From positions 62,001 through 126,000 of the forward strand of contig CAYNVQ010000002.1 of NCBI GenBank assembly GCA_964400735.1: a DNA stretch of 64,000 nt. The letters run 5' to 3'. The position numbers were made by a program, and so were the translations under genes. Origin of the DNA: CAYNVQ01 sp964400735. GTDB lineage: Bacteria; Acidobacteriota; Aminicenantia; Aminicenantales; Aminicenantaceae. This document shows positions 7,551 to 15,882 of this stretch, in pieces (within the stretch, counting starts at the first letter, position 1; every line of letters begins with the position of its first letter). The notes below the pieces were generated by a model, which saw nothing but the letters and a program-made list of their open reading frames with translations, was not told the origin of the DNA and made no database searches.

Positions 7551-9488
7551 ATGAGGGAAAAAACATTATGTCTCCTTTTCGCATCCATCGTGTTCCTTTC
7601 CGTTCTTTGGGCAGAGGAAGAACCCCAAAAAAGCGCTCTTCACCATGAGATCGTTGTCACAGCCACTCGTCTCGAAACACAGGTCCAAGAACTCGCCAGT
7701 TCCGTGACCGTGATCACTCGGCAAGATTTGGAGAAATCGAAGAAAACATTCGTCATCGATGCGCTTCAGAATATCCTGGGGGTATCCGTTATCCGGTCGG
7801 GTCCGCTGGGCGGATCGGCATCTGTCATGCTTCGCGGCGCCAATTCTGAACATACACTGGTGATGATTGACGGTGTCGAAATCAACGATCCTATTACGCC
7901 TTCTCGCACCTTTGATTTTTCGCATCTTCGGGTGGAAAGTATCGAACGTATCGAAATCCTCCGCGGCCCTCAGAGCCCGTTGTACGGCTCCGATGCGATG
8001 GCGGGAGTGATCAATATCATCACCAGGAAAGGGGAAGGAAAACCACGATTCCATCTCTCTTCCCTGGGGGGGTCTTACGGAACATTTTCCGGAACAGCCG
8101 GACTAGCCGGGTCCATGGAGGAATTCCATTATTCTGTTTGGACTTCATCCCTCACCTCAAAGGGATTCTCGGCTGCTAATTCTCGGCTGGAGGGAAACAC
8201 AGAAGCCGATGGGGACAAAAGTCTGTCTCTCTCGGCCAGGATAGGTTACAAAGCTTCTGACACTATGGAGATGGATTTTTTGGCAAGATTCAACTCGGCC
8301 AAATCCGATATCGACAATTATGGCGGTGCCTTTGGCGACGACCCGAACAATGTCCAAAAATACGACTCGCTTTTCCTGAAGAGTTGTGTTCGAGGCCTTT
8401 TCCTCAAAAACAGATGGGAACAAAAGCTAACTCTTTCTCATGTCGACACGAAAAGAGAGACGAAAAATCCTATAGATGAACAGCACCCTTATGACTCGGA
8501 CAACTCCCGTTATAAAAGCCGACTATTCAAGCTGGATTGGCAAAACAACATCTTTTTGCACCGAACAAACACCTTAACCATCGGAGCAGAATACCAGCAA
8601 GAATGGGGAGAGTCCGCCTATTATTCCGATAGCCTGTGGGGCCCCTCCCAGAGCTTCTTTCCCCAAAAAAAGGCCTACAACACAGGAGCCTACATTCAAG
8701 ACCGGCTGAAGATGGCCGGGTTCATTTTTCTGACCGCGGGTATCCGGCTGGATAGCCACAGCCAATCTGGCCTTTCCCTCACATACCGCATCGCCCCCGC
8801 TCTTCTCATCCAAAAGACAAACACCAAACTCAAGGCAACCTATGGCACGGGTTTTAAATCCCCCTCCCTCTACCAACTCTATGCTCCTGACAACTTATGG
8901 GGCCCCATAGGAAACGAAAATCTCAAGCCCGAAGAGACGACAGGTTGGGATGCAGGAATCGAACAGACCCTTTGTGAAGGAAAGATATTCTTCGCCGGGA
9001 CTTATTTTTCCAGCGATTTCGAAAATCTGATCGATTACGACTACACTCTGGGATACATCAACATAGCCAGAGCTACTTCCAGAGGTGTCGAGTTGCTGGC
9101 AGAATTCACCCCCTCGGAAAATTTTCTTCTCTCCACCTCCTATACGTATACCTTGGCCAAAGATATAAATACAGGCGAGCCACTCCTGAGAAGGCCCAGG
9201 GACAAATTCACGGCCGCAATGACCTGCCGCTTCTTGAAAAAAGCCAATCTTTTCTTCTCTCTGACCTATCTTGGGACCAGGGGGGATAAGGAATGGATTG
9301 ACTGGATTTCCACAAATGTCCAGATGGCCCCTTTTACCCTGCTAGACGCCGCGGCAACCTACGACATCCTGCCCAATATCCAGCTTTTCCTGCGCCTGGA
9401 TAATCTTCTGAATACAGATTACGAACTCATCAGAGGATATGGAACCCCAGGCTTTTCCGCTTACGGAGGATTCGAGATCGAGTTTTAA
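7551..9488 (+). CDS. btuB: TonB-dependent vitamin B12 receptor
   Basis: A 645-residue outer-membrane beta-barrel receptor. A signal peptide covers about residues 1-20, a TonB box (EIVVTATR, residues 33-40) follows, and the plug domain contains VMLRGANSEHTLVMIDGVEI and the typical EILRGPQSPLYGSDAMAGVI. The barrel ends in FEIEF with the terminal Phe needed for outer-membrane insertion. The size is close to BtuB. The cobalamin riboswitch in the leader fixes cobamide uptake as the likely function. The start at 7551 follows GAGGAGGTCCTCTC. No BtuCDF or TonB genes are present in the window. Confidence 0.93.
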   Translation: MREKTLCLLFASIVFLSVLWAEEEPQKSALHHEIVVTATRLETQVQELASSVTVITRQDLEKSKKTFVIDALQNILGVSVIRSGPLGGSASVMLRGANSEHTLVMIDGVEINDPITPSRTFDFSHLRVESIERIEILRGPQSPLYGSDAMAGVINIITRKGEGKPRFHLSSLGGSYGTFSGTAGLAGSMEEFHYSVWTSSLTSKGFSAANSRLEGNTEADGDKSLSLSARIGYKASDTMEMDFLARFNSAKSDIDNYGGAFGDDPNNVQKYDSLFLKSCVRGLFLKNRWEQKLTLSHVDTKRETKNPIDEQHPYDSDNSRYKSRLFKLDWQNNIFLHRTNTLTIGAEYQQEWGESAYYSDSLWGPSQSFFPQKKAYNTGAYIQDRLKMAGFIFLTAGIRLDSHSQSGLSLTYRIAPALLIQKTNTKLKATYGTGFKSPSLYQLYAPDNLWGPIGNENLKPEETTGWDAGIEQTLCEGKIFFAGTYFSSDFENLIDYDYTLGYINIARATSRGVELLAEFTPSENFLLSTSYTYTLAKDINTGEPLLRRPRDKFTAAMTCRFLKKANLFFSLTYLGTRGDKEWIDWISTNVQMAPFTLLDAAATYDILPNIQLFLRLDNLLNTDYELIRGYGTPGFSAYGGFEIEF

Positions 9489-9717
9489 ACCGCCCTTATT
9501 TTTTGCCTTGAAGCCTTTCTTTCTTCTTCCTCTCTATGGATACAACCGGAACTTATCCCCAAATTGGCTCCGAGAATATTCCCATTCTATTAAGGCCCCT
9601 CTTTTCATGATAAAAATAAACTGCCAGAGAAAACCTGGAGTGCGAAGAGAAATGGGGCCTCGATAGGATTTGACATCCACTCTTTATTTCCTTTATATTA
9701 TTCCATCTAGGGATTCG

Positions 9718-9996
9718 ATGACCCAACGATCCAGAAAATACTTCAACTCCGTTTTCCTCTTTATCTTCTTTCTTCTTACCCTATCCATTAATTTTTTCCA
9801 CACAGAGCATGATATAAAACGCTGCAATTTTTGCCCGGCATGTCAATTCCAGAATTCGACCCTTACAACGGCCACCATTCCGTTCTTTCACCTCCCCCAG
9901 CTAAACATTCTTAGGATTCTCAGGATATTCGAATCCTCATCCATTCATCAGCTATTTTTCGTCTCCCCGTCCTCCCGTTCCCCTCCTCAAATTTGA
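9718..9996 (+). CDS. Small membrane/periplasmic CPAC-motif protein of a metal-efflux locus
   Basis: A 92-residue protein starting at the ATG at 9718, preceded by a modest TAGGGATTCG site. It has one hydrophobic segment (VFLFIFFLLTLSINFF, residues 12-27), then HTEHDIKRCNFCPACQFQ, a His/Cys cluster that could bind metal, and a Ser/Pro-rich tail (SSRSPP). Small proteins with this layout (a transmembrane start, then H..HD...C..CPAC.FQ and a tail with SR.PP) often sit just before TolC-RND metal-efflux genes, as here. The role is unknown; metal sensing or delivery is a guess. The ATG at 9670 is in frame but has no better start signal. Confidence 0.6.
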   Translation: MTQRSRKYFNSVFLFIFFLLTLSINFFHTEHDIKRCNFCPACQFQNSTLTTATIPFFHLPQLNILRILRIFESSSIHQLFFVSPSSRSPPQI

Positions 9997-10065
9997 CCTT
10001 CCTTTCTTGGACAGCAGATAAATTTACGCTTCTGACATCTTTATTTCGAGCAGCAAGGAGGTCGA

Positions 10066-11325
10066 ATGACAAAAAAAATAGTGGTTTTATCTATGATAAT
10101 CCTATGCCTCCCCCTTTTCATCATGGCCCAAAAAGCCGAGGAGGAAATTCTCTCCCTGGAGAAATGCATAGCCATAGCGATCGAACAGAATCCACTCGTG
10201 CTCTCCTCGATGGATCAGTACAAAGCATCTCTTGCCCGGGTCAATCAAGCCAAAGCCTTGCCTCAGCCATCCTTGGATTATGACTCGGACCTTCAGCCCA
10301 ATTTTTTCAATTTCAGGGACTCTGGAGAAACTTATTTCGGGCTCAGCCAGTCCATCGAATTTCCGGGAAAAAGGTACATCCGGGGGAAAATTGCCTCCAA
10401 AGAATCCGATCAATTTTTGCAGGAGATCGAACTACTCAAACTGGACATCGTTTTCCAGGTAAAGCAGGCATTTTTCAGTCTTCTTCTCTCTCAGGAAAAG
10501 CTCAAATATTCCCAGCAGAATCTGGAGCTGGCTCAGGACTTTTTGAGAAAGGCGGAGGTGAAATTTGACGCAGGAGATGTGGCCAAGGTAGAGGTTTTAA
10601 GAGCCAGCGTGGAGGCATCGAAAGCCGCCAACGAAGTGCGCGCCACCACCACCGAGGTGCGGTTAGCCAAGGCCATGTTGAATTATCTTTTGGCCCGGAA
10701 AAAGTATGCTCCTCTCGAGATCCAAGGCAATCTCAAAAGAGTGCCGATAAGCCTAGACGTAGACGCGCTTATAGAGAGAGCCTTGTCCTTTCGTCCCGAG
10801 ATGAGAGGAATCCGTATCGCACTGGAGAGAGAAAAACTTTCCAAAAAACAGGCCTATATGAATTACCTGCCGGACTTTGAGCTGGGCGTTTCCAAGCACC
10901 GGATCGTAGGGGAAGGTTCCTGGTGGGATGTCACTCTTTCCTTTCCCATCCCTCTGTTTTTCTGGCAGCCCAAAAAAGGGGAGATCGCCGAGGCCGAAGC
11001 CAACATCTCTTCCTTGGCCAAAGCGACCCAGCATCTTCAAAACTCGATCACCCTCGAGGTAGAAGAAGCCTACATGAATGCCGAAATGGCCCATAACCAG
11101 ATCCGCCTCTTCGAGGAGGAAATACTCGCTCAGGCTGAGGAAGTCTACAACATGTTTTTGTTCAGCTACCAGGAAGGCGAAATCGGAGGTATCGAGTTGA
11201 TCGAAGCCCGCCGTAGCCTGCTCGAGGCTCGAACATCCTACGCCGATGCCCTGTATAACTACAGCGCAGCCTTATCTGCTCTCGAGAAATCCATCGGACA
11301 AAAACTGGAAGGAGACGGAGAATGA
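10066..11325 (+). CDS. TolC/CzcC-family outer-membrane efflux factor
   Basis: A 419-residue OEP-family protein. It has a signal peptide (about residues 1-21, ending MAQKA), then SLEKCIAIAIEQNPLVLSS, the usual TolC N-terminal repeat. Two long coiled-coil helices follow (for example KVEVLRASVEASKAANEVRA), as does the second repeat with the GEIGGIELIEARRSLLEAR signature. The start follows AAGGAGGTCGA. The stop overlaps the adaptor gene (ATGA). Together with the next two genes it forms a complete tripartite pump across both membranes. Confidence 0.9.
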   Translation: MTKKIVVLSMIILCLPLFIMAQKAEEEILSLEKCIAIAIEQNPLVLSSMDQYKASLARVNQAKALPQPSLDYDSDLQPNFFNFRDSGETYFGLSQSIEFPGKRYIRGKIASKESDQFLQEIELLKLDIVFQVKQAFFSLLLSQEKLKYSQQNLELAQDFLRKAEVKFDAGDVAKVEVLRASVEASKAANEVRATTTEVRLAKAMLNYLLARKKYAPLEIQGNLKRVPISLDVDALIERALSFRPEMRGIRIALEREKLSKKQAYMNYLPDFELGVSKHRIVGEGSWWDVTLSFPIPLFFWQPKKGEIAEAEANISSLAKATQHLQNSITLEVEEAYMNAEMAHNQIRLFEEEILAQAEEVYNMFLFSYQEGEIGGIELIEARRSLLEARTSYADALYNYSAALSALEKSIGQKLEGDGE

Positions 11326-12626
11326 GAAAGTATAGCATCAGCTTTTTCTTGATATTAACATTGATCGCCTTCGGTGTATCCTGCCGAGGGGACAAACAGC
11401 AGAATGAAAGTTCGAGCGCGAAAATATCACAGGCCCCAAAGCCTGAATCCAGCCTGCCTTCGACTCCTGGGGGCAAACGAAGGGGACAGCAGAACAGGCA
11501 GGCCGTGGGACGGGGATTCGCCAAGCGGGGCTCAGAAGGAAATACCCGAATAACCTGGGGCCCGGACACCGTGGTGGAATTATCCGAAGAGGAAGAAAAT
11601 TCCATCATCATCGAGACGGTGCACGCATCCTACAAACCCCTTAGGTCTGAACTCCTAGCCTTAGGGAAGGTCTTTGCCCATCCGCAAAGAAAAGCTATCG
11701 TGAGCTACCCCTTTTCTGCCCGGATCGCCGAAGTTCATGTCATCCTGGGAGATTGGGTCAATCCCGGCCAGAAACTTCTCACCCTTCAAAGCGAGGAGGT
11801 GGGAGCGGCCAAATCCGAATTCTACAAGGCCATGGCCGATTTCGAACTGGCTAAGGTGAACCATGAAAGACAGAAAAGGCTTTTTGACCGGGGGGTAGGA
11901 GCCCAAAAAGATTATCTTTCCAGCGAAGCCGAATACAAGGTCGCGGAAGCCAACTTGAATGCCGCCGAGAAAAAGCTGCATGTGCTGGGATTCTCCGAAG
12001 ACCAAGTCAAGTCGATCGCCGAAACCCATCAGATCAACCCGGTTATTTCCCTTTATGCCCCGATCAGTGGGAAAATCATCGAACACAACGCCATCCTCGG
12101 CGCCATGGTGGACCAGGAAACTGAAATATTGACTATCATGGATCCTTCCGTGCTCTGCATCCACGCCGAAATCTATGAACGGGATATCGCCAAAGTCAGG
12201 ATCGGACAGGAGGTGGAGGCCACGGTTCCGGCCTATCCGGGAGAAACCTTCAAAGGGAAAATCAGCTTCATCAGCGATGTTTTGAATGAGGAAACACGGA
12301 CCATCACTGTCCGCTCCGAGGTCGAAAACCAGGAGTATAAGCTCAAACCTGGAATGTTCGCCGACATCAAGATCTTACTCAACCACCAGAGCAACAGCCT
12401 CGTCCTACCTAAGGAAGCTGTCCTGGACGAGAAGGACGAAAGCATCGTGTTTCTCAAAATCGACGGAAAATACTTCCCCCGGATCATAAAGGCCGGTGTC
12501 CGCAACGCAAATTTTGTGGAAATCCTGGAAGGCGTTGCAGAAGGAGACGAGGTGGTGACCAAAGGCAATTTCCAGCTCAAGTCCAAGCTCTACGATGAGA
12601 TCCTGAAAAAAGCCGGCATCCACTGA
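11322..12626 (+). CDS. RND periplasmic adaptor (CzcB/CusB-like), lipoprotein
   Basis: A 434-residue membrane-fusion protein. The N-terminus has a hydrophobic segment ending in FGVSC, with Cys21 as probable lipidation site, followed by a low-complexity Ser/Pro/Gln/Arg linker. The biotinyl-lipoyl halves (RIAEVHVILGDWVNPGQKLL and YAPISGKIIEHNAILGAMVD) flank a coiled coil, then come the beta-barrel and a membrane-proximal domain with RTITVRSEV. It belongs to the heavy-metal-efflux adaptor group by its partner pump. No Met-rich CusB copper site was seen near the N-terminus. Confidence 0.88.
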   Translation: MRKYSISFFLILTLIAFGVSCRGDKQQNESSSAKISQAPKPESSLPSTPGGKRRGQQNRQAVGRGFAKRGSEGNTRITWGPDTVVELSEEEENSIIIETVHASYKPLRSELLALGKVFAHPQRKAIVSYPFSARIAEVHVILGDWVNPGQKLLTLQSEEVGAAKSEFYKAMADFELAKVNHERQKRLFDRGVGAQKDYLSSEAEYKVAEANLNAAEKKLHVLGFSEDQVKSIAETHQINPVISLYAPISGKIIEHNAILGAMVDQETEILTIMDPSVLCIHAEIYERDIAKVRIGQEVEATVPAYPGETFKGKISFISDVLNEETRTITVRSEVENQEYKLKPGMFADIKILLNHQSNSLVLPKEAVLDEKDESIVFLKIDGKYFPRIIKAGVRNANFVEILEGVAEGDEVVTKGNFQLKSKLYDEILKKAGIH

Positions 12627-12691
12627 TGTGTGTCCATTCGAAAAAGCAAAATCCAATATTCCGAGGATAATCACTCAATGGAGATAAATGA

Positions 12692-15600
12692 ATGATAGAT
12701 AAAATCATCGACTATGCTTTAAAACACCGGCTTCTCACCATTCTTTTGATTCTCATCGTTTCCATTTGGGGAATCATCGCCTATGTCAAAATGCCCAAGG
12801 ATATCTATCCGGACCTCAATGCCCCTCTGGTCAAGATCATCACCGAAAATCCAGGGATGGCGGCCGAGGATGTGGAAAGATTGATCTCCTTTCCTCTGGA
12901 GAGCTTGCTTAACGGGGCCCCAGAAGTGACCCGGGTCAGGTCCGAATCCACGACGGGCGACTCGGTGGTCACCGTGGAATTCGACTGGGGCACGGATATT
13001 TACCGGGCCCGCCAGATCGTTTCGAGCAAGCTGGAACTCATCGCGGGAAGGCTTCCTATCGGGACAACGACGCCCATCCTGGGGCCGGTCTCTTCCCGTA
13101 TGGGGGAGATATTCGAGTTCGCCGTCGTCGGCGAAGGTGTCGATCCCATGGAGCTCCGGTCCATCGCAGACTGGACGATCCGCTACAGGCTACAGGGCGT
13201 AGCAGGGGTTTCCTTCGTGATCAATCTGGGGGGCTTCGTCAAACAGTTCCAGGTCTACCTCAAACCCGAAATGCTCAAGCATTACGACATAACGATCAAC
13301 GAAGTCAAGGAGGCCATCGAAAACAGCAACCGTAATTTCTCCGGAGGAATCATCTTGAAAGGGCCGCAAGAAATGCTGATCAAGGGAATGGGCCGGATCG
13401 AAACCCTCGAAAATATCAAAAGCACGGTGATCACTTCCCGCGACAACGTGCCTATTTACGTCAGGGATGTGGCGGAAGTCAAAATCGGTCCCAAATTCCG
13501 GAGAGAATCCGGAAGCCATGATGCTCAAGAATCGGTGTATGTGACCGTCGAAAAACAGTACGGGGGAGATACGCTGGCGGCGATCCACAATATCAAGAAT
13601 GCTCTGGCCCAGATCGCTAGAGACCTTCCCGAGCGGATCAAAATCAAGCCTTTCTACGACCAATCGAAATTGATCCTGAAGTCCATCCATCATGTGGAAA
13701 TCTCCATCCTGGAAGGGGCCATCCTCATCGTTTTGGTCATGATCTTCTTCATGTGGAACCTGCGCAGTTCTTTGATCGCCTCATTGACCATCCCCTTTTC
13801 TCTGTTGATCGCGCTCGTCTTCATGGCTATCTTCGGGGTCGACCTCACGGTCATGTCCATCGGTGGCTTGGCTATCGGTATAGGTAAAGTCGCCAACGGG
13901 TCCATCATCATGGTGGAGAACATCTACCGGGTGCTCCAGGAGAAAAAGGGGCAGGCTTCAACGCTGGCCCTTACGGCCGAAGCAGCAAAGGATGTGGGCA
14001 AGTATCTTTTCTCTGCCAACATCATCATCATTTTGGTCTTTCTTCCCCTTTTGACACTCCGGGAAATCGAAGGCGCCATGTTCAAGCCCACGGCTTTTGC
14101 CGTGGCGGCCGCCCTGTTCGGATCCCTCCTCCTGAACCTCACACTAAAGCCGGTTTTAACGTCCGTTTTCTTGACCGAGAAGCATCTGAAGGCTAGAAAA
14201 AACCCCGTCACCGAATTCCTGAATAAAAAATACCGGTCTATTCTGGCCGGCGCCCTCCATCATAAAAAGGCCATCCTGACCGCTTTTTTGGCGTTGATCA
14301 TAGGAGCGGCAATTTCATTCACCTTTCTAGGCAAAGAGTTCGTCCCTCCGCTGGATGAAGGCTCAATCTTGGCCTCAACGGTCATGCTTCCAGAAACATC
14401 GCTTGAGGAATCCATGGAGATGGGAACCCGCATCGAGAAGATTTTCCTTTCTTTTCCCGAGGTCATCTCCGTTTCCCGGACTACCGGCACGGCCGAGGCA
14501 TCCGAACATCTTCACCCCGTCAACCACAGCCACTACTGTATCGAACTGGTGCCCAGGGAGGAGCGCAAAAGGGGATTCGAGGAAATTACCCAGGCCATGC
14601 GGGAGGAGCTGGACAAGCTGCCGGGAGTGGCCTACATCTTCGAACAGCCCATCGCCAACAAGCTGGCCGAAATGCTCACCGGAACAGAGGGCCAGCTTTC
14701 CGTGAAGCTCTTCGGGCAGGACCTGTCCCTGCTGAACGACAAAATCGAGGAAATACGAAACGTCATGGCCGAGATCGAGGGCGTGGCCGACCTCCAGATC
14801 GAGCAGACAACCGGGATCCCTCAATTGGTCATAAGACTCGACAGGACAAGGCTCGCCCGATTCGGGATCTCGGTCGCAGATGTGGCCGATATCATCGAAA
14901 CGGCGCTCAACGGGATAGAAGCCACCGACGTCTATGAGCCGGACAGGATCACGTCCGTGCTCATCCGTCTGCCCGATCGATACCGGAACGACGAAGAAGC
15001 CGTCAAAAACCTGCTGGTGGATGCCCCCAACGGAGAGAGGATCCCCCTCTCGGAGTTGGCAGAGATCAGAAGGAGCGAAGGTCCTCAGACCATATTCAGA
15101 GAAAACCTGTTGCGCCGCAAGATCATCCTGTGCAACATCGTCGACCGCGATATAAACGGCTTCGTGAAGGAGGCCCAGCAAAAGATCGAAGAGGAAGTCT
15201 CCCTTCCGGCTGGCTACTTTGTGACTTTCGGCGGCCAATTCGAGAGCCAGCAGAGAGCCCTGCACCACCTCACTACACTCATGCTCATCGTCATCTTGAT
15301 CATCTTCGTGATTCTTTTCTCTTCTTTCGGATCTATCTGGCAAGCCCTGCTCATTATCATGAACATTCCCACCACCCTCATCGGAGGAATCCTGGGGCTC
15401 CTGATCGCCGGACAAACGCTCAACGTCTCTTCCACCATCGGCCTTATCGCCCTCTTCGGTATATGTGTGCAGAACGATGTCATTCTGGTGGCCAAGATCA
15501 ATGACTACCGAAAACAAGGACTCTCGTTGCATCAGGCCGTCGTGGAGGGAGCTCTGACCAAATTCCGTCCCATTCTGATGACCGACATGGTCATGATCGT

Positions 15601-15775
15601 GGGAGTGCTCCCTCTGGCCCTGGTCGTCTCGACCGGAGCAGAACTTCACCGGCCCCTGGCCGTCGTCTATATCGGTGGATTCTTTTTCGCTATCATGCTC
15701 CGGTTGATCGTCGTCCCGGTCATGTACGAATTCCTGGGACGCATCGAAGAGAGACGAAAAGCCAAGCTGGCCTAG
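12692..15775 (+). CDS. RND efflux permease, CusA/CzcA (heavy-metal) family, with altered TM4
   Basis: A 1027-residue RND pump with two halves of six membrane helices and two large periplasmic loops. The sequence groups with CusA/CzcA by MPKDIYPDLNAPLVKI, the TTGDSVVTVEF block and LFSSFGSIWQALLI. The TM4 segment reads GIGKVANGSIIMVEN: the position of the proton-relay Asp (D405 in CusA, D408 in CzcA) is Asn402, encoded by AAC. In TM10, Q927-N928-D929 replaces the usual pattern, adding an acidic residue there. A His-rich stretch (HLHPVNHSHY, residues 606-615) lies in the second periplasmic loop and could bind metal. The gene follows the adaptor after 65 bases. Confidence 0.9.
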   Translation: MIDKIIDYALKHRLLTILLILIVSIWGIIAYVKMPKDIYPDLNAPLVKIITENPGMAAEDVERLISFPLESLLNGAPEVTRVRSESTTGDSVVTVEFDWGTDIYRARQIVSSKLELIAGRLPIGTTTPILGPVSSRMGEIFEFAVVGEGVDPMELRSIADWTIRYRLQGVAGVSFVINLGGFVKQFQVYLKPEMLKHYDITINEVKEAIENSNRNFSGGIILKGPQEMLIKGMGRIETLENIKSTVITSRDNVPIYVRDVAEVKIGPKFRRESGSHDAQESVYVTVEKQYGGDTLAAIHNIKNALAQIARDLPERIKIKPFYDQSKLILKSIHHVEISILEGAILIVLVMIFFMWNLRSSLIASLTIPFSLLIALVFMAIFGVDLTVMSIGGLAIGIGKVANGSIIMVENIYRVLQEKKGQASTLALTAEAAKDVGKYLFSANIIIILVFLPLLTLREIEGAMFKPTAFAVAAALFGSLLLNLTLKPVLTSVFLTEKHLKARKNPVTEFLNKKYRSILAGALHHKKAILTAFLALIIGAAISFTFLGKEFVPPLDEGSILASTVMLPETSLEESMEMGTRIEKIFLSFPEVISVSRTTGTAEASEHLHPVNHSHYCIELVPREERKRGFEEITQAMREELDKLPGVAYIFEQPIANKLAEMLTGTEGQLSVKLFGQDLSLLNDKIEEIRNVMAEIEGVADLQIEQTTGIPQLVIRLDRTRLARFGISVADVADIIETALNGIEATDVYEPDRITSVLIRLPDRYRNDEEAVKNLLVDAPNGERIPLSELAEIRRSEGPQTIFRENLLRRKIILCNIVDRDINGFVKEAQQKIEEEVSLPAGYFVTFGGQFESQQRALHHLTTLMLIVILIIFVILFSSFGSIWQALLIIMNIPTTLIGGILGLLIAGQTLNVSSTIGLIALFGICVQNDVILVAKINDYRKQGLSLHQAVVEGALTKFRPILMTDMVMIVGVLPLALVVSTGAELHRPLAVVYIGGFFFAIMLRLIVVPVMYEFLGRIEERRKAKLA

Positions 15776-15794
15776 AGGCAAAATCAAAACATGG

Positions 15795-15851
15795 CTCTAT
15801 TCCATAGAGAGGGGACAGCTCTTTTCCGCTCGCTTTTGGGAAAAAAGCGAG
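15795..15851. other. Two hairpins between convergent genes
   Basis: CTCTAT-TCC-ATAGAG (15795-15809) and CTCGCTTTT with AAAAGCGAG (15829-15851, loop of five) are perfect inverted repeats between the pump gene and the convergent isoprenoid-synthase-like gene. Neither is followed by a clear T run on either strand, so a bidirectional terminator is possible but not shown. Confidence 0.35.
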
Positions 15852-15882
15852 AACGACATACGGGTTTCTCTTTCGAGATAGA

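Noticed and set aside
14375..15787. A 470-codon minus-strand frame opposite the RND pump
   Set aside because: Asp/His/Gly-rich composition typical of antisense to a membrane protein, no start signal, and the opposite strand encodes an intact pump.
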